Assembly (NCBI RefSeq): GCF_002494345.1
Contig: NZ_NXNI01000001.1
Coordinates: 930,001 to 994,000 of the forward strand
From: Natrinema ejinorense
GTDB lineage: Archaea; Halobacteriota; Halobacteria; Halobacteriales; Natrialbaceae
Length of the DNA stretch: 64,000 nucleotides
Direction of reading: 5' to 3'
Part shown: positions 18,123-27,082 of the stretch, in pieces
Numbering within the stretch: the first letter of the stretch is position 1
Layout of the letters: each line of letters starts with the position of its first letter
Notes under the pieces: model-generated
Told to the model about the DNA's origin: nothing
Database searches by the model: none
Seen by the model: the letters and a program-made list of their open reading frames with translations, nothing else
Program-made: the position numbers and the translations under genes

Positions 18123-19094
18123 ATGAGCGAGAACTTCCCCGACTACGTCGACGTCGATTACGACGACGGCAACGGCGAAGACCCCGTCGACTACCAGCAC
18201 ATTCAGGACAAGATCGAGAAGGCGATCGAGGTCACCCGCGAGGGGCTCGAGGAGTACGAGAACCCGGCGGTCATGTGGACCGGCGGCAAGGACTCGACGC
18301 TCACCCTGTACTTCATCAAGGAGGTCGCCGACCGCTTCGACCTCGAGGTACCACCCGCGGTCTTCATCGACCACTACCAGCACTTCGACGAGATCCACGA
18401 CTTCGTCGACCACTGGGCCGACGAGTGGGACCTCGAGGTCATCTACGCGCGCAACGAGGACGTCGGCGAGTACGTCGACGAACACGGCTTAGAGCCCGGC
18501 GACGACATCGACATTTCGGAGCTCTCCGAGCACAACCAGCACCACGTCCGCGAGATCCTCGAGTACGAGGAGGACACCTTCCCGTTCCTGCTGGACACCT
18601 ACGTCGGCAACCACCTGCTGAAGACGGTCGCGCTCAACGACGCGCTCGAGACGCACGACATCGACGGCGTCATCTCCGGCGTCCGCTGGGACGAACAGGA
18701 GGCCCGCGCCGACGAGACGTTCTTCTCGCCCCGTCACGACCCCGACATCTACCCGCCTCACGACCGCATCCAGCCCATCCTGCAGTTCGACGAGGCCGCA
18801 GTGTGGGAGGCCTTCTGGAACTTCGTGGTGCCGGATACGGTCGAGAACTTCCCCGAGGAGGGCTACGTTCCCGAAGCCGACGACGACCTCCCCGAGGGCG
18901 TCGAACAGGACGACATCCCGATCTCACCGAAGTACTTCGCCGGCTTCCGCTCGCTGGGCAGCGAAGTCAGCACCGAAAAGAGCGACGAGGACCCCGCCTG
19001 GCTGCAGGACCTCGAGGGGACCACCGAACGCGCCGGCCGCGCCCAGGACAAGGAAGACCTGATGGAGCGCCTGCGCGATCTGGGCTACATGTAG
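18123..19094 (+). CDS. PP-loop (PAPS reductase/CysD-like) protein without cysteine
   Basis: A 323-residue PP-loop ATP-pyrophosphatase-fold protein starting at ATG 18123 (MSENFPDYVD). The ATP loop is WTGGKDSTLTLY (about 52-63). Further motifs, GVRWDEQEARADETFFSPRHD and a following RIQPILQF...VWEAFW segment, are closer to CysD, the small ATP-sulfurylase subunit, than to reductases. The whole protein has no cysteine, so the thiol chemistry of PAPS/APS reductases is excluded. The annotation 'PAPS reductase family' that such proteins receive is therefore probably misleading; a nucleotidyl-transfer role is more likely. The gene is monocistronic, with a terminator-like hairpin behind it. Confidence 0.85.
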   Translation: MSENFPDYVDVDYDDGNGEDPVDYQHIQDKIEKAIEVTREGLEEYENPAVMWTGGKDSTLTLYFIKEVADRFDLEVPPAVFIDHYQHFDEIHDFVDHWADEWDLEVIYARNEDVGEYVDEHGLEPGDDIDISELSEHNQHHVREILEYEEDTFPFLLDTYVGNHLLKTVALNDALETHDIDGVISGVRWDEQEARADETFFSPRHDPDIYPPHDRIQPILQFDEAAVWEAFWNFVVPDTVENFPEEGYVPEADDDLPEGVEQDDIPISPKYFAGFRSLGSEVSTEKSDEDPAWLQDLEGTTERAGRAQDKEDLMERLRDLGYM

Positions 19095-19101
19095 GCCGAC
19101 C

Positions 19102-19140
19102 GCGGTCGAGGACCGCTCGAGACGCTAAGTAGCGATTTTT
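19102..19140 (+). terminator. hairpin plus T-tract after the PP-loop gene
   Basis: A 6-bp stem gcggtc/gaccgc with loop gag (19102-19116) starts eight bases after the stop codon. A run of five T's follows at 19136-19140. This combination fits an archaeal transcription end. Confidence 0.45.
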
Positions 19141-19260
19141 CGGTTCGCTCGCTCGAAGAGGCGGCAGTGCGGGCGCGATCGTCGCCCGCGGAATCGCGAT
19201 CGTCACAGTTCCGCTGGGTAGAAATCGGTCGATCGGCGAAAACGAAATTCCAGTCCGCTG

Positions 19261-19452
19261 CTATCGGCCCGTGGCGCGGTACTCGCCGTGTTTGACGCCC
19301 AGGACGAGCATGAGCAGCCCGAAGACGATCATCGACGGCGCGACCATCATCAGTATGGTGTCTGTTCCCATGGGGGTGGCGATCATGCCCCCGATTCCGA
19401 TCCCGATCACGACGATAAACGCGACTGCCGTCTTTGGAAGATCGAACTCCAT
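19261..19452 (-). CDS. small two-helix membrane protein (DUF7333-like)
   Basis: A 63-residue protein with two membrane helices, about 8-26 (TAVAFIVVIGIGIGGMIAT) and 33-52 (ILMMVAPSMIVFGLLMLVLG). A short basic tail ends HGEYRATGR. Conserved size and layout match a family of tiny haloarchaeal membrane proteins that I recall as DUF7333. Function unknown. It is on the minus strand, opposite the PP-loop gene. Confidence 0.62.
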   Translation of the reverse strand: MEFDLPKTAVAFIVVIGIGIGGMIATPMGTDTILMMVAPSMIVFGLLMLVLGVKHGEYRATGR

Positions 19453-19530
19453 GTGCGATCCTTAGGAAGCGGACACCTAATGCTATCGGGAATCGGAACT
19501 CCGTTCACGACGGTTGGTGCGGAGCGACGG

Positions 19531-20301
19531 CTACTCCGATGGGCGAACCAGGTTCGCCAGCGTGACGACGCCGCCGAGGAACCAGCCCAGCGGGAAGGAG
19601 ATTCCGACCCACATCCCGGCGTAGGCAGCGCCTTCGAGGGTGAAGTTCTCGCGAAGGTACTCGCTCAGGCCGCCGACGAACAACACGTTATCGAGCGCCC
19701 AGACGGCGAAACCGTAGCTGGGATCGAGAACGTAGGGATGCAGCGACGGCGTCACGAGCGCGGCGACGACGGGTGGCAGAAACAGCGCCGTCATCGCGAA
19801 CGGGTACGCGAGGCCGACCGTCGTCCCGCGACCGCCGAGCTTCGAGCACGTCGCGGCGAGTGCGGTCGAAACCGTCGCGACGCCACTCGCCGCTGCGACC
19901 GCGAGGACCGCATCGAGGGGGATATCGACCTGTTCCATGTACGACATCGCACCCCAGGCGAGGGTCAACAGCCCCCAGCCCAGCAGCGCGATGGCCGTGA
20001 CACCGATGATACCCAGACGGGTCTGCGTCGAGTCGAGTTTCGCCGCGTAGAAGCGGGTCGCGAGGCCGAGAACGGTGAGCGGATAGAGGACGAGCAAGCC
20101 GAGGACTCCGAGCGCGCTCCAGGCGTGGTAAGCGACCTTCTGTGGGAGGGTCTCGGGTTTCCATTTGCCCATGACGGAGTGGCCGCGGCCACGCTGCCGG
20201 CGGAAGACGAGTTCCATCCAGGCACCGTGTAACCGGCGGACGTCGGCTTTTACCGCGCCGACGAACCCACCACCGCCACCGCTTCGTGAGCGGGTAGACA
20301 T
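19531..20301 (-). CDS. polytopic membrane protein of unknown function
   Basis: A 256-residue protein with a Gly/Ser/Arg-rich cytoplasmic N-terminus (about 1-55) and five to six membrane helices between about 58 and 250. These include AWSALGVLGLLVLYPLTVLGLA, LGIIGVTAIALLGWGLLTLAW and GMWVGISFPLGWFLGGVVTLA. I do not recognise the family. The neighbours, a small membrane protein and an aldo/keto reductase, give no functional hint. Confidence 0.6.
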   Translation of the reverse strand: MSTRSRSGGGGGFVGAVKADVRRLHGAWMELVFRRQRGRGHSVMGKWKPETLPQKVAYHAWSALGVLGLLVLYPLTVLGLATRFYAAKLDSTQTRLGIIGVTAIALLGWGLLTLAWGAMSYMEQVDIPLDAVLAVAAASGVATVSTALAATCSKLGGRGTTVGLAYPFAMTALFLPPVVAALVTPSLHPYVLDPSYGFAVWALDNVLFVGGLSEYLRENFTLEGAAYAGMWVGISFPLGWFLGGVVTLANLVRPSE

Positions 20302-20450
20302 ACGCGAGCCAAAAAGCCGATGTACCGTAAACTTTCCTGCTTTTTCTTCACCAACGACACGTCACCCGTCGGGGCGCTCGGCAACGTCGCGAACGCGAGT
20401 TCCGGACGGCCGGGACACGAAGCGACGTCTCGAGACGAGACGGTCGCCGA

Positions 20451-21293
20451 TCAGTTCCAGGGCGCGAAGTCGGGATCGACCGCACGGTTCGTCTCGTCGA
20501 TGGCGTCAATGGCATCGATATCCTCCGGGTCGAGGTCGACCGTCAGCGACTCCCAGTTGTCGCTGATGTGATCCTCGCCCGTCGCCTTCGGAATCGCGAT
20601 GACGCCCTTCTCGCGCGCCCAGGCGAGGCTGACCTGCGCCTCGCTGGCGTCGTGTTTCGCGGCGACCTCCTGGATCGCGGGCTGGTCGAAGACCCGCCCA
20701 CGCGCCAGCGGCGAGTAGCCCACGACCTCGATATCGTAGTCTGCACAGGTTTCCCGGATCTCCGCCTGGGGAAGCAGCGGATGAAGCTCGACCTGATTCG
20801 CGACGATCGGTGCGTCACAGACATCGACTGCCTCCTCGAGGTGCTCGGGCTGGAAGTTGCTGACGCCGACGTTCTCGATCAGTCCCTCGTTGTAGAGTTC
20901 GGAAAGGGCCGAGAGGGTCCCCTCAGGATCGTACTCCCCGATTGGCCAGTGAACGTACAGTAGGTCGACGTACTCGACGCCGAGCCGGTCGAGACTGTTC
21001 CGAGCCGTCTCGAGGACGTCCTCGTGTGACAGGTTCGAGATCCAGATCTTGGTCGCGAGGAAGATATCCTCGCGGTCGACGTCGGCGGCGGCGACCCCCT
21101 CGCCGACCGCTTCCTCGTTGTCGTAGATCTGGGCCGTATCGATGTGACGGTAGCCCATCTCGAGGGCCGTTCGGACGCTCTCGGTACACTGCTCGGGGTC
21201 TTCGTTTTGCCAGGTGCCGAGGCCAAGCATCGGTATCCCGCTGGTAGTCGGACACGTCTCCGGTCCAATGGTATCGGCGTCGTGAGTTGCCAT
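20451..21293 (-). CDS. aldo/keto reductase
   Basis: A 280-residue TIM-barrel NADPH-dependent oxidoreductase from ATG 21293 (MATHDADTIGPE); an upstream in-frame ATG at 21311 would add six residues. The full catalytic tetrad is present: Asp52, Tyr57, Lys82 and His115 (in HIDTAQIYDNE, LATKIW and LYVHWP). The substrate range of this family is broad (aldehydes, 2,5-diketo-gluconate, methylglyoxal) and is not determinable here. The next minus-strand gene upstream is the amidase, 127 bp away, so separate transcription is likely. Confidence 0.92.
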   Translation of the reverse strand: MATHDADTIGPETCPTTSGIPMLGLGTWQNEDPEQCTESVRTALEMGYRHIDTAQIYDNEEAVGEGVAAADVDREDIFLATKIWISNLSHEDVLETARNSLDRLGVEYVDLLYVHWPIGEYDPEGTLSALSELYNEGLIENVGVSNFQPEHLEEAVDVCDAPIVANQVELHPLLPQAEIRETCADYDIEVVGYSPLARGRVFDQPAIQEVAAKHDASEAQVSLAWAREKGVIAIPKATGEDHISDNWESLTVDLDPEDIDAIDAIDETNRAVDPDFAPWN

Positions 21294-21419
21294 GTACGAT
21301 CGAACGGTCAAAGTGCGAAAAGGGGTTTTGGTACCGGTCAGCGGTTCGCCTTGCGACAGCCAAACCCCGTGACGGAGACCGAACGGGAGTATGACTGATA
21401 GTCGTGGCCCGCTCGGCTG

Positions 21420-22844
21420 CTACTCGTACAGGTGGTTCCAGGGGCGCTCGCGCTCGAGTGCCGCGCTCGCCGCGATGACGTCGTCGTCCGCGAACCGTCG
21501 CCCGACGAGTTGGAGGCCGACGGGGTGGCCACGGTCGGTCACCCCGGCGGGTGCGGACGCGACGGGGTGGCCGGTCCAGTTGAACGGCCAGGTCATCGGC
21601 CACTCCCAGGCGTCGGCACCGAGGTCGGCGCGGAGCCCGCGGTCGGCTCGCGAGAGCGTCGGCGTCACGAGCAGATCGTAGTCGGCGAGGACGTCCTGAA
21701 CGGCGTCGTATACACCCGTCCGCACGATGCCGGATCGGGCGACGTCCTCGGGGCCGTACTCCTCGGCGACATGGAGCATCGCGAGCAGGCTGTCGGAGAC
21801 CGCTTCGGACTGGTCCAGAAAGTCGACGCCGTGGTTCTCCTCGATGAGGGTCGCGTTCTCGAGAACGGAGGTCGTATACGCCGGCATCGCGGCCTCGGTC
21901 AGCTCGGCCATCGAATAGCCGTGATCGACGGTCACGGTCTCGACCGTCGCACCCGCGTCCGCAAACGCGGTGACGGACTCGTCGGCGACCGCACGGACCT
22001 CGTCGACGACCGGAAAGACGTCGAGGTCGGGGCTGTATGCGATGCGATAGTCGTCGATCGGTCGATCGACGGCTCCACGGTAGTCGATATCGACCGGGAC
22101 GCTGTTCGGGTCGTCCGGATGCGGTCCGTCCATCAACGAGAGCAACAGCGCGGCGTCCTCGACGGTTCGAGTCATCGGTCCCTTCGTCGTGTGTTGGAGT
22201 TCCCGGCCGAACGCGCTCGGTCGGCCGTCGTCCGGAACCAGCCCGAACGTCGGTTTGAATCCGTAGACGCCACACGCCGCGGCGGGAATGCGCAGCGAGC
22301 CGCCCGCGTCGCTGCCCGTCGCGATCGGCGTCATCCCTGCGGCCAGCGCCGCCGCCGAACCACCCGAGGAGCCCCCCGCGTTCAGGTCGGTGTCGATCGG
22401 CGACGCCGTCGGCCCGATCAACTCGTTGTCGGTCGTTCCCTTGTGACCGAACTCCGGCGTGTTCGTCTTCCCGATCACGATCGCGCCGGCGTCCTCGAGT
22501 CGCTCGACGATCGCCGACGTTCGCTCGGCGACGTGGTCCGCGAACAGCGCCGAACCGTACGTATGACGGACGCCCGCTTTCAGCGCGCCGAGGTCCTTCA
22601 GTGCCAGGGGCACGCCGTGAAGCGGTCCCACCTCCTCACCGTCCGCGAGCGCTCGGTCGGCTTCGGCGGCGGCCTCGCGCGCGTCGTCCGCACAGACCGT
22701 GACGAAGGCGTTGATCACGTCGTCCCGGTCCTCGATTCGCTCCAGGTGGGCCTCGACGGCCTCGGTCGCCGTGATCGCTCCCGTTCGGATTCGAGACGCG
22801 AGTGCGGTCGCGGAAAGACTCGTCGTGCGACGCTCGTCTGTCAT
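21420..22844 (-). CDS. amidase signature family protein
   Basis: A 474-residue cytoplasmic amidase starting at ATG 22844 (MTDERRTTS). The Ser-cisSer-Lys triad is recognisable: Lys in ALKDLGALKAGV (about 75), the glycine/serine-rich core GGSSGGSAAALAAG (about 145-158), and the nucleophile in ATGSDAGGSLRIPAA (about 164-178). It hydrolyses C-N bonds of amides. It lacks the features that would mark it as the GatA subunit, since no GatB/GatC genes are adjacent and its C-terminus (WPFNWTGHPVASAPAGV) is typical of stand-alone amidases. It is divergent from the ArsR-type regulator. Confidence 0.9.
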   Translation of the reverse strand: MTDERRTTSLSATALASRIRTGAITATEAVEAHLERIEDRDDVINAFVTVCADDAREAAAEADRALADGEEVGPLHGVPLALKDLGALKAGVRHTYGSALFADHVAERTSAIVERLEDAGAIVIGKTNTPEFGHKGTTDNELIGPTASPIDTDLNAGGSSGGSAAALAAGMTPIATGSDAGGSLRIPAAACGVYGFKPTFGLVPDDGRPSAFGRELQHTTKGPMTRTVEDAALLLSLMDGPHPDDPNSVPVDIDYRGAVDRPIDDYRIAYSPDLDVFPVVDEVRAVADESVTAFADAGATVETVTVDHGYSMAELTEAAMPAYTTSVLENATLIEENHGVDFLDQSEAVSDSLLAMLHVAEEYGPEDVARSGIVRTGVYDAVQDVLADYDLLVTPTLSRADRGLRADLGADAWEWPMTWPFNWTGHPVASAPAGVTDRGHPVGLQLVGRRFADDDVIAASAALERERPWNHLYE

Positions 22845-23000
22845 GAGAGGAAGACCCACTGGAAGTATGATAATTGTTATCGTTCCGGTTCGGCTGTCGG
22901 GTCGGCGATGGGGTCCGTCCCGACGGAGCGGGGCGTCGGCCGCCGTCTCGCGTACGGGAAGCAGACACGCTTTTCAGCGACGGTCACTTACCCCCACTCG

Positions 23001-23660
23001 ATGGACTCCGCCGCGTTGTTGGATTTACTCGGGAACGAAAACCGAAGGCGGATCCTTCGGTTGCTCGCCCGCAAACCCTGTTATGTTACTGAAATTTCTG
23101 AATATCTCGGTGTGAGTCCCAAGGCGGTTATCGAACACTTGCGAAAACTCGAGGAGGCAGGACTGATCGAGAGCCGCGTCGACGACCAGCGGCGGAAGTA
23201 CTTTCATATCGCACGCAACGTTCGACTCGAGGTGAACGTCTCTCCCTACGGCTTCGCGAGCAAGAGCGCGTATCCCTCGAACAACAGCTTCGATATCACG
23301 ACCTGTCGCCACCTCACGTTCGATGCCACCCTGGACGACACCGACGATCTCGACGAATTGCTCGCCGCGTTGGAAGACCTCGAACAGCTCGAAAACGAAC
23401 TTTCGTTGGCACAGCGGTGGGTACAGGGGCGGCTGTACGACGTCCTCGATAGTATCTCGGAGACCGTTGGCGCTGGCCCGGAGAGTCGGATTTACGCCGA
23501 CCTGCTCGCGAGCGTGCGCTCGGAACCGAAATCAGTCGGCGACCTCAGCGAGGACATCGACGCTCCCCGCGAGGTCGTCGCTGAATTACTCGAGGTGATG
23601 GCCGACAACGGGATCGTTCGCCGGACCGAGGACGGCTGGGAGTTAACCACAAACGGATAA
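23001..23660 (+). CDS. ArsR-type winged-helix transcriptional regulator
   Basis: A 219-residue regulator beginning MDSAALLDLLGNENRRRIL. The N-terminal 80 residues form an ArsR-like winged helix (ISEYLGVSPKAVIEHLRKLEEAGLIES). A middle domain of unknown ligand follows. The C-terminus has a second helix-turn-helix-like segment (SVGDLSEDIDAPREVVAELLEVMADNGIV, about 178-206). Two DNA-binding-like modules in one chain are common in haloarchaeal members. The divergent amidase may be its target, but there is no direct sign. Confidence 0.85.
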   Translation: MDSAALLDLLGNENRRRILRLLARKPCYVTEISEYLGVSPKAVIEHLRKLEEAGLIESRVDDQRRKYFHIARNVRLEVNVSPYGFASKSAYPSNNSFDITTCRHLTFDATLDDTDDLDELLAALEDLEQLENELSLAQRWVQGRLYDVLDSISETVGAGPESRIYADLLASVRSEPKSVGDLSEDIDAPREVVAELLEVMADNGIVRRTEDGWELTTNG

Positions 23661-23759
23661 CACGGTCCTCGGACACGGCTCATACGACTCCTCTTAGTCG
23701 GTGCCAGCCCAGCCACGACCCGCTGTGAGTGCGCCGGGACGCAGTGACAACAGCCCGTC

Positions 23760-24398
23760 TCAGTCGATGTCCCTCGAGAGCCCGGCCCGAAGGTCGCGGC
23801 CGAAGTAGTAACCCACGACCGACGCGAGGAGTCCGACGGTCGCGCCGACGGCCACGAGCGTTTGTCCGGTGCCCATGGCAGCGATGAAGACGTGATTGAG
23901 CACTGCCCCAACGCCGCCGACGGAAGCGCCAGCCGCGCCCATCTCGAGGTAGCGGCGTTTCGACGCGAGGAGTCCGATAGCGAAGGCGGCGGCGAACATG
24001 CCGATCAGACGGCCGGCGAACGGCAGCGCGGTCGCCCCGGCCAGCAAGCTGGCACTGAGTACGAGCACGAGCCCGAGGTACCCCTTCGGCGAAAAATAGC
24101 CCCCGAGCGAGAGCCGCGACGTAAGCGGGGAGAGCCACGAGCGCGACGAGCCGGTGTCGGCTTCGCGGTCGGATTCGGGCTGCAGTTCGCGCTCGATGTC
24201 CCGTCCACGATCGAACCCGCCGGCAGACTCCCGACGTCCATCACCGCCGGCTGCGCCGGGGGACGTTTCCGCGGACTCGTGGGATGCATCGCTGACGTCG
24301 GCGCTCGACTCCGAGAGCAGGCGGTCCGTCTCCTCGAGGAGATCGTCGGTGCCAGGAGCGTCCTGACTCCGGGTTACCTCGTCCGAGCGGTCGCTCAT
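23760..24398 (-). CDS. membrane protein with long acidic N-terminal tail
   Basis: A 212-residue protein. The first 85 residues are Ser/Glu/Asp-rich and probably disordered. The remainder holds four hydrophobic segments (YLGLVLVLSASLLAGATALPF, LIGMFAAAFAIGLLAS, GAAGASVGGVGAVLNHVFIAAM and LVAVGATVGLLASVVGYYFG). The glycine-rich helices resemble DUF456-type or small-pore proteins, but I cannot assign a family. It lies between the ArsR-type gene (convergent) and ppsA on the same strand. Confidence 0.6.
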   Translation of the reverse strand: MSDRSDEVTRSQDAPGTDDLLEETDRLLSESSADVSDASHESAETSPGAAGGDGRRESAGGFDRGRDIERELQPESDREADTGSSRSWLSPLTSRLSLGGYFSPKGYLGLVLVLSASLLAGATALPFAGRLIGMFAAAFAIGLLASKRRYLEMGAAGASVGGVGAVLNHVFIAAMGTGQTLVAVGATVGLLASVVGYYFGRDLRAGLSRDID

Positions 24399-24552
24399 AT
24401 GTCAACTGAAGCGGGGCTGCACCATGGGCCTTTCCCCACGACAGCGATCGGATATCCGACGGGTTCCGTGCTGCGGTGACGGGATACCGGGCCAGACCAT
24501 CGTGGTCGACCCTCTCTCGAGGTCGCAACTGTGTCCGTCGTTCGTCGGCCAA

Positions 24553-24557
24553 AAACG
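24553..24557 (-). terminator. T-tract behind ppsA
   Basis: On the minus strand a run of five T's lies about 20 bases after the ppsA stop, within a GC-rich context (cgcgtttttggcc). A weak archaeal stop signal. Confidence 0.3.
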
Positions 24558-24579
24558 CGGTTCCGGAAGCGCCGTTTCC

Positions 24580-26925
24580 TTACCGGACCGAGTCGAGCAG
24601 GAGTTTCTGCTCGACGCGTTTGACTTCGTGTTGGACGTCGCGAACCGCGTCGATGTTCGCGGAGATGGAGCTGATACCCTCGTTGACGAGGAACTGGACC
24701 ATTTCCGGTTTGGAGCCGGCCTGGCCACAGATACTCGTATCGACGCCGCGTTCGCGGCAGGTTTCGATGACATCGCCGAGGAGTCGCAACACGGCCGGGT
24801 GGAGTTCGTCGAAGCGGTCGGCGACGTGCTCGTTGTTGCGATCGACCGCGAGCGTGTACTGGGTCAGATCGTTGGTTCCGAAGGAGGCGAAGTCGATGCC
24901 GGCGTCGGCCATCTCCTCGACGGAGAGCGCCGCAGCGGGGGTCTCGATCATGGCACCCCACTTGCGCTTCTCAGGGTCGATTCCCGCATCCTTCATGCAC
25001 TCTTTGGCCCGATAGATGTCTTCGGCGTCGTTGACCAGTGGGAGCATGATCTCGACGTTGTCGTACCCCAGCTCGTAGAGGCGGCGGAACGCCTCGAGTT
25101 CGTGGGCGAAGACGTCGGTGCGGTCGAGCGAGCGGCGGATGCCCCGGTAGCCGAGCATCGGGTTGTGTTCGTTGGGCTCGTCTTCGCCACCCTCGAGCTG
25201 GCGGAACTCGTCGGTGGGGGCGTCCAGGGTGCGCACGCGGACGGGGCGGGGGTAGAACTCGTCGGCGACGCCGCGGATACCTTCGACCAGTTCCGTGATG
25301 TAGGCATCCGTGCCGTTTTCGGCGATGAACTTCTCTGGCGTCTGGTTCAGCGAGAGGATCATGTGCTCCGTGCGGAGCAGGCCGACGCCGTCGGCACCCG
25401 TCGCGGCCGCGCGTTCGGCGGCTTCGGGAATGGAGACGTTGACCTTGACCTCGGTCGCGGTCATCGGTTTGACCGGCGACTGCGGGCGGACTTCCTCGAC
25501 GGGCTCGGTCTCCTCGTCGGGCTCGACCGTCGCTCCCTCGAGGACCGCGCCCTTGTCGCCGTCGAGCGTGACGACCTGGCCGTCCTGCAGGACGGTCGTG
25601 GCGTTGGTCGTCCCGACGATGGCTGGGACCCCCAGTTCCCGCGAGACGATGGCGGCGTGGCTGGTCATGCCGCCCTCGTCGGTGATGATTCCCGAGGCTC
25701 GTTTCATCGCGGGGACCATGTCGGGCATCGTCATCTCGGTGACGATGATGTCGCCCTCGCTGACCTTCGCCAGGTCGTCGAGCTTGGTGACGATCTTCGC
25801 CGGCCCGCTTACGGTGCCGGGGCTCGAGCCCAGTCCGTCGACGATGACCTCGCCCGAACCAACACTCGAGTCGGCGGTGGCACCGGCGGCACTGCTTCCA
25901 TCGGCGGTCTGGGCGCTGCCGCTGCCGTCGGTCAGCCCCTTCGTCGGGTCGACGCTGCCGGTCGCGTCGGCGGCGGTTTCGTCCTCGTCGATGGTGGTGA
26001 TCGGCCGGGACTGGAGCATGTAGACGTCGCCATCGACGATCGCCCACTCGACGTCCTGTGGTTCGCCGTAGTGGTCCTCGACGCGCTCGCCGAGGTCCAT
26101 CAGCGCGTCGATCTCGTCGTCGGAGATGACCCGCTGCGTTCGCTTCTCCTCGGGCACGTCGCGCTCGACGGTCTGCCCCGTTTCCTCGTCTTTCTCGTGC
26201 ATCACCTTCTTCTCGGCGATGGTGAGGTCCATCGACCTGTCTTCCCGGTCGATGACGTAGTTGTCCGGCGAGACGGCACCGGAGACGACGGCCTCGCCCA
26301 GGCCCCACGCCGCCTCGATGATCATCGTCGGATCGCCCGTCGAGGGGTGGCTCGTGAACATCACGCCGGATTTCTCGGCGTCGACCATCTGCTGGACGAC
26401 GACCGCGATGTTCACTGCCGAGTGGTCGAATCCCTGTTCCTGGCGGTAGTAGATCGCCCGCTGGGTGAATAGCGAGGCCCAACACTCCCGAACACGATTC
26501 AGCAGGTCTTCCTCGGTGACGTTGAGGAACGTCTCCTGTTGGCCCGCAAACGAGGCGTCGGGCAGGTCCTCGGCGGTCGCCGACGATCGGACGGCGACGA
26601 ACGCCTCGCCGTCGCCGACCTCACGGTAGCTCTCGAGGATCTCCTCGCGCAGTTCGTCGGGGAACGGCGTCTCGACGATGAGTTCCTGTGCGCGGTCGGC
26701 CGCGTCGGCCAACGCGGCCGAGTCGTCGACGTCGACGTCGACGGCGGCGAACAGTTCCTCGTCGATTTCGGCGTCCTCGATGAACCGCCGATACGTGCCG
26801 GCCGTTACGACGAATCCCGGTGGCACCGGTAACCCCGCACCCGTAAGCTCGCCCAGGGAAGCACCTTTGCCGCCGACCTGCTCGAGGTCGCCGGCACTGA
26901 TCTCGTCCAGCCAGAGTACAGCCAT
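24580..26925 (-). CDS. ppsA: phosphoenolpyruvate synthase
   Basis: A 781-residue PEP synthase converting pyruvate + ATP to PEP + AMP + Pi for gluconeogenesis. The N-terminal ATP-grasp domain (about 1-330) starts with LDEISAGDLEQVGGKGASLGEL. The swivelling phosphohistidine domain carries the catalytic His in GGMTSHAAIVSRELG, near residue 418. The C-terminal PEP-binding TIM barrel (from about 460) includes GLLRTEHM and FGTNDLTQYTLAVDRN. A Ser/Ala/Gly/Asp-rich linker of about 45 residues between the first two domains is longer than in bacterial enzymes. The gene stands alone. Confidence 0.95.
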   Translation of the reverse strand: MAVLWLDEISAGDLEQVGGKGASLGELTGAGLPVPPGFVVTAGTYRRFIEDAEIDEELFAAVDVDVDDSAALADAADRAQELIVETPFPDELREEILESYREVGDGEAFVAVRSSATAEDLPDASFAGQQETFLNVTEEDLLNRVRECWASLFTQRAIYYRQEQGFDHSAVNIAVVVQQMVDAEKSGVMFTSHPSTGDPTMIIEAAWGLGEAVVSGAVSPDNYVIDREDRSMDLTIAEKKVMHEKDEETGQTVERDVPEEKRTQRVISDDEIDALMDLGERVEDHYGEPQDVEWAIVDGDVYMLQSRPITTIDEDETAADATGSVDPTKGLTDGSGSAQTADGSSAAGATADSSVGSGEVIVDGLGSSPGTVSGPAKIVTKLDDLAKVSEGDIIVTEMTMPDMVPAMKRASGIITDEGGMTSHAAIVSRELGVPAIVGTTNATTVLQDGQVVTLDGDKGAVLEGATVEPDEETEPVEEVRPQSPVKPMTATEVKVNVSIPEAAERAAATGADGVGLLRTEHMILSLNQTPEKFIAENGTDAYITELVEGIRGVADEFYPRPVRVRTLDAPTDEFRQLEGGEDEPNEHNPMLGYRGIRRSLDRTDVFAHELEAFRRLYELGYDNVEIMLPLVNDAEDIYRAKECMKDAGIDPEKRKWGAMIETPAAALSVEEMADAGIDFASFGTNDLTQYTLAVDRNNEHVADRFDELHPAVLRLLGDVIETCRERGVDTSICGQAGSKPEMVQFLVNEGISSISANIDAVRDVQHEVKRVEQKLLLDSVR

Positions 26926-27082
26926 CTCTATCTGCGTGATCGCTGGTACGAATAAAGAAGGTTGCGAACAACCGCCACCGATCGCAACTCATAACCGAAT
27001 GAGTTTCTGTTAAGACTGCGTTCGAACCTGTCAGCATTGCGTTTAGTCGGGATCTGCGACGGACCCATGCGGCCGCCCGAAC

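Noticed and set aside
21432-23660. 742-codon plus-strand frame spanning the amidase region
   Set aside because: The first two thirds are antisense to the amidase; only the part from ATG 23001 is a real regulator.
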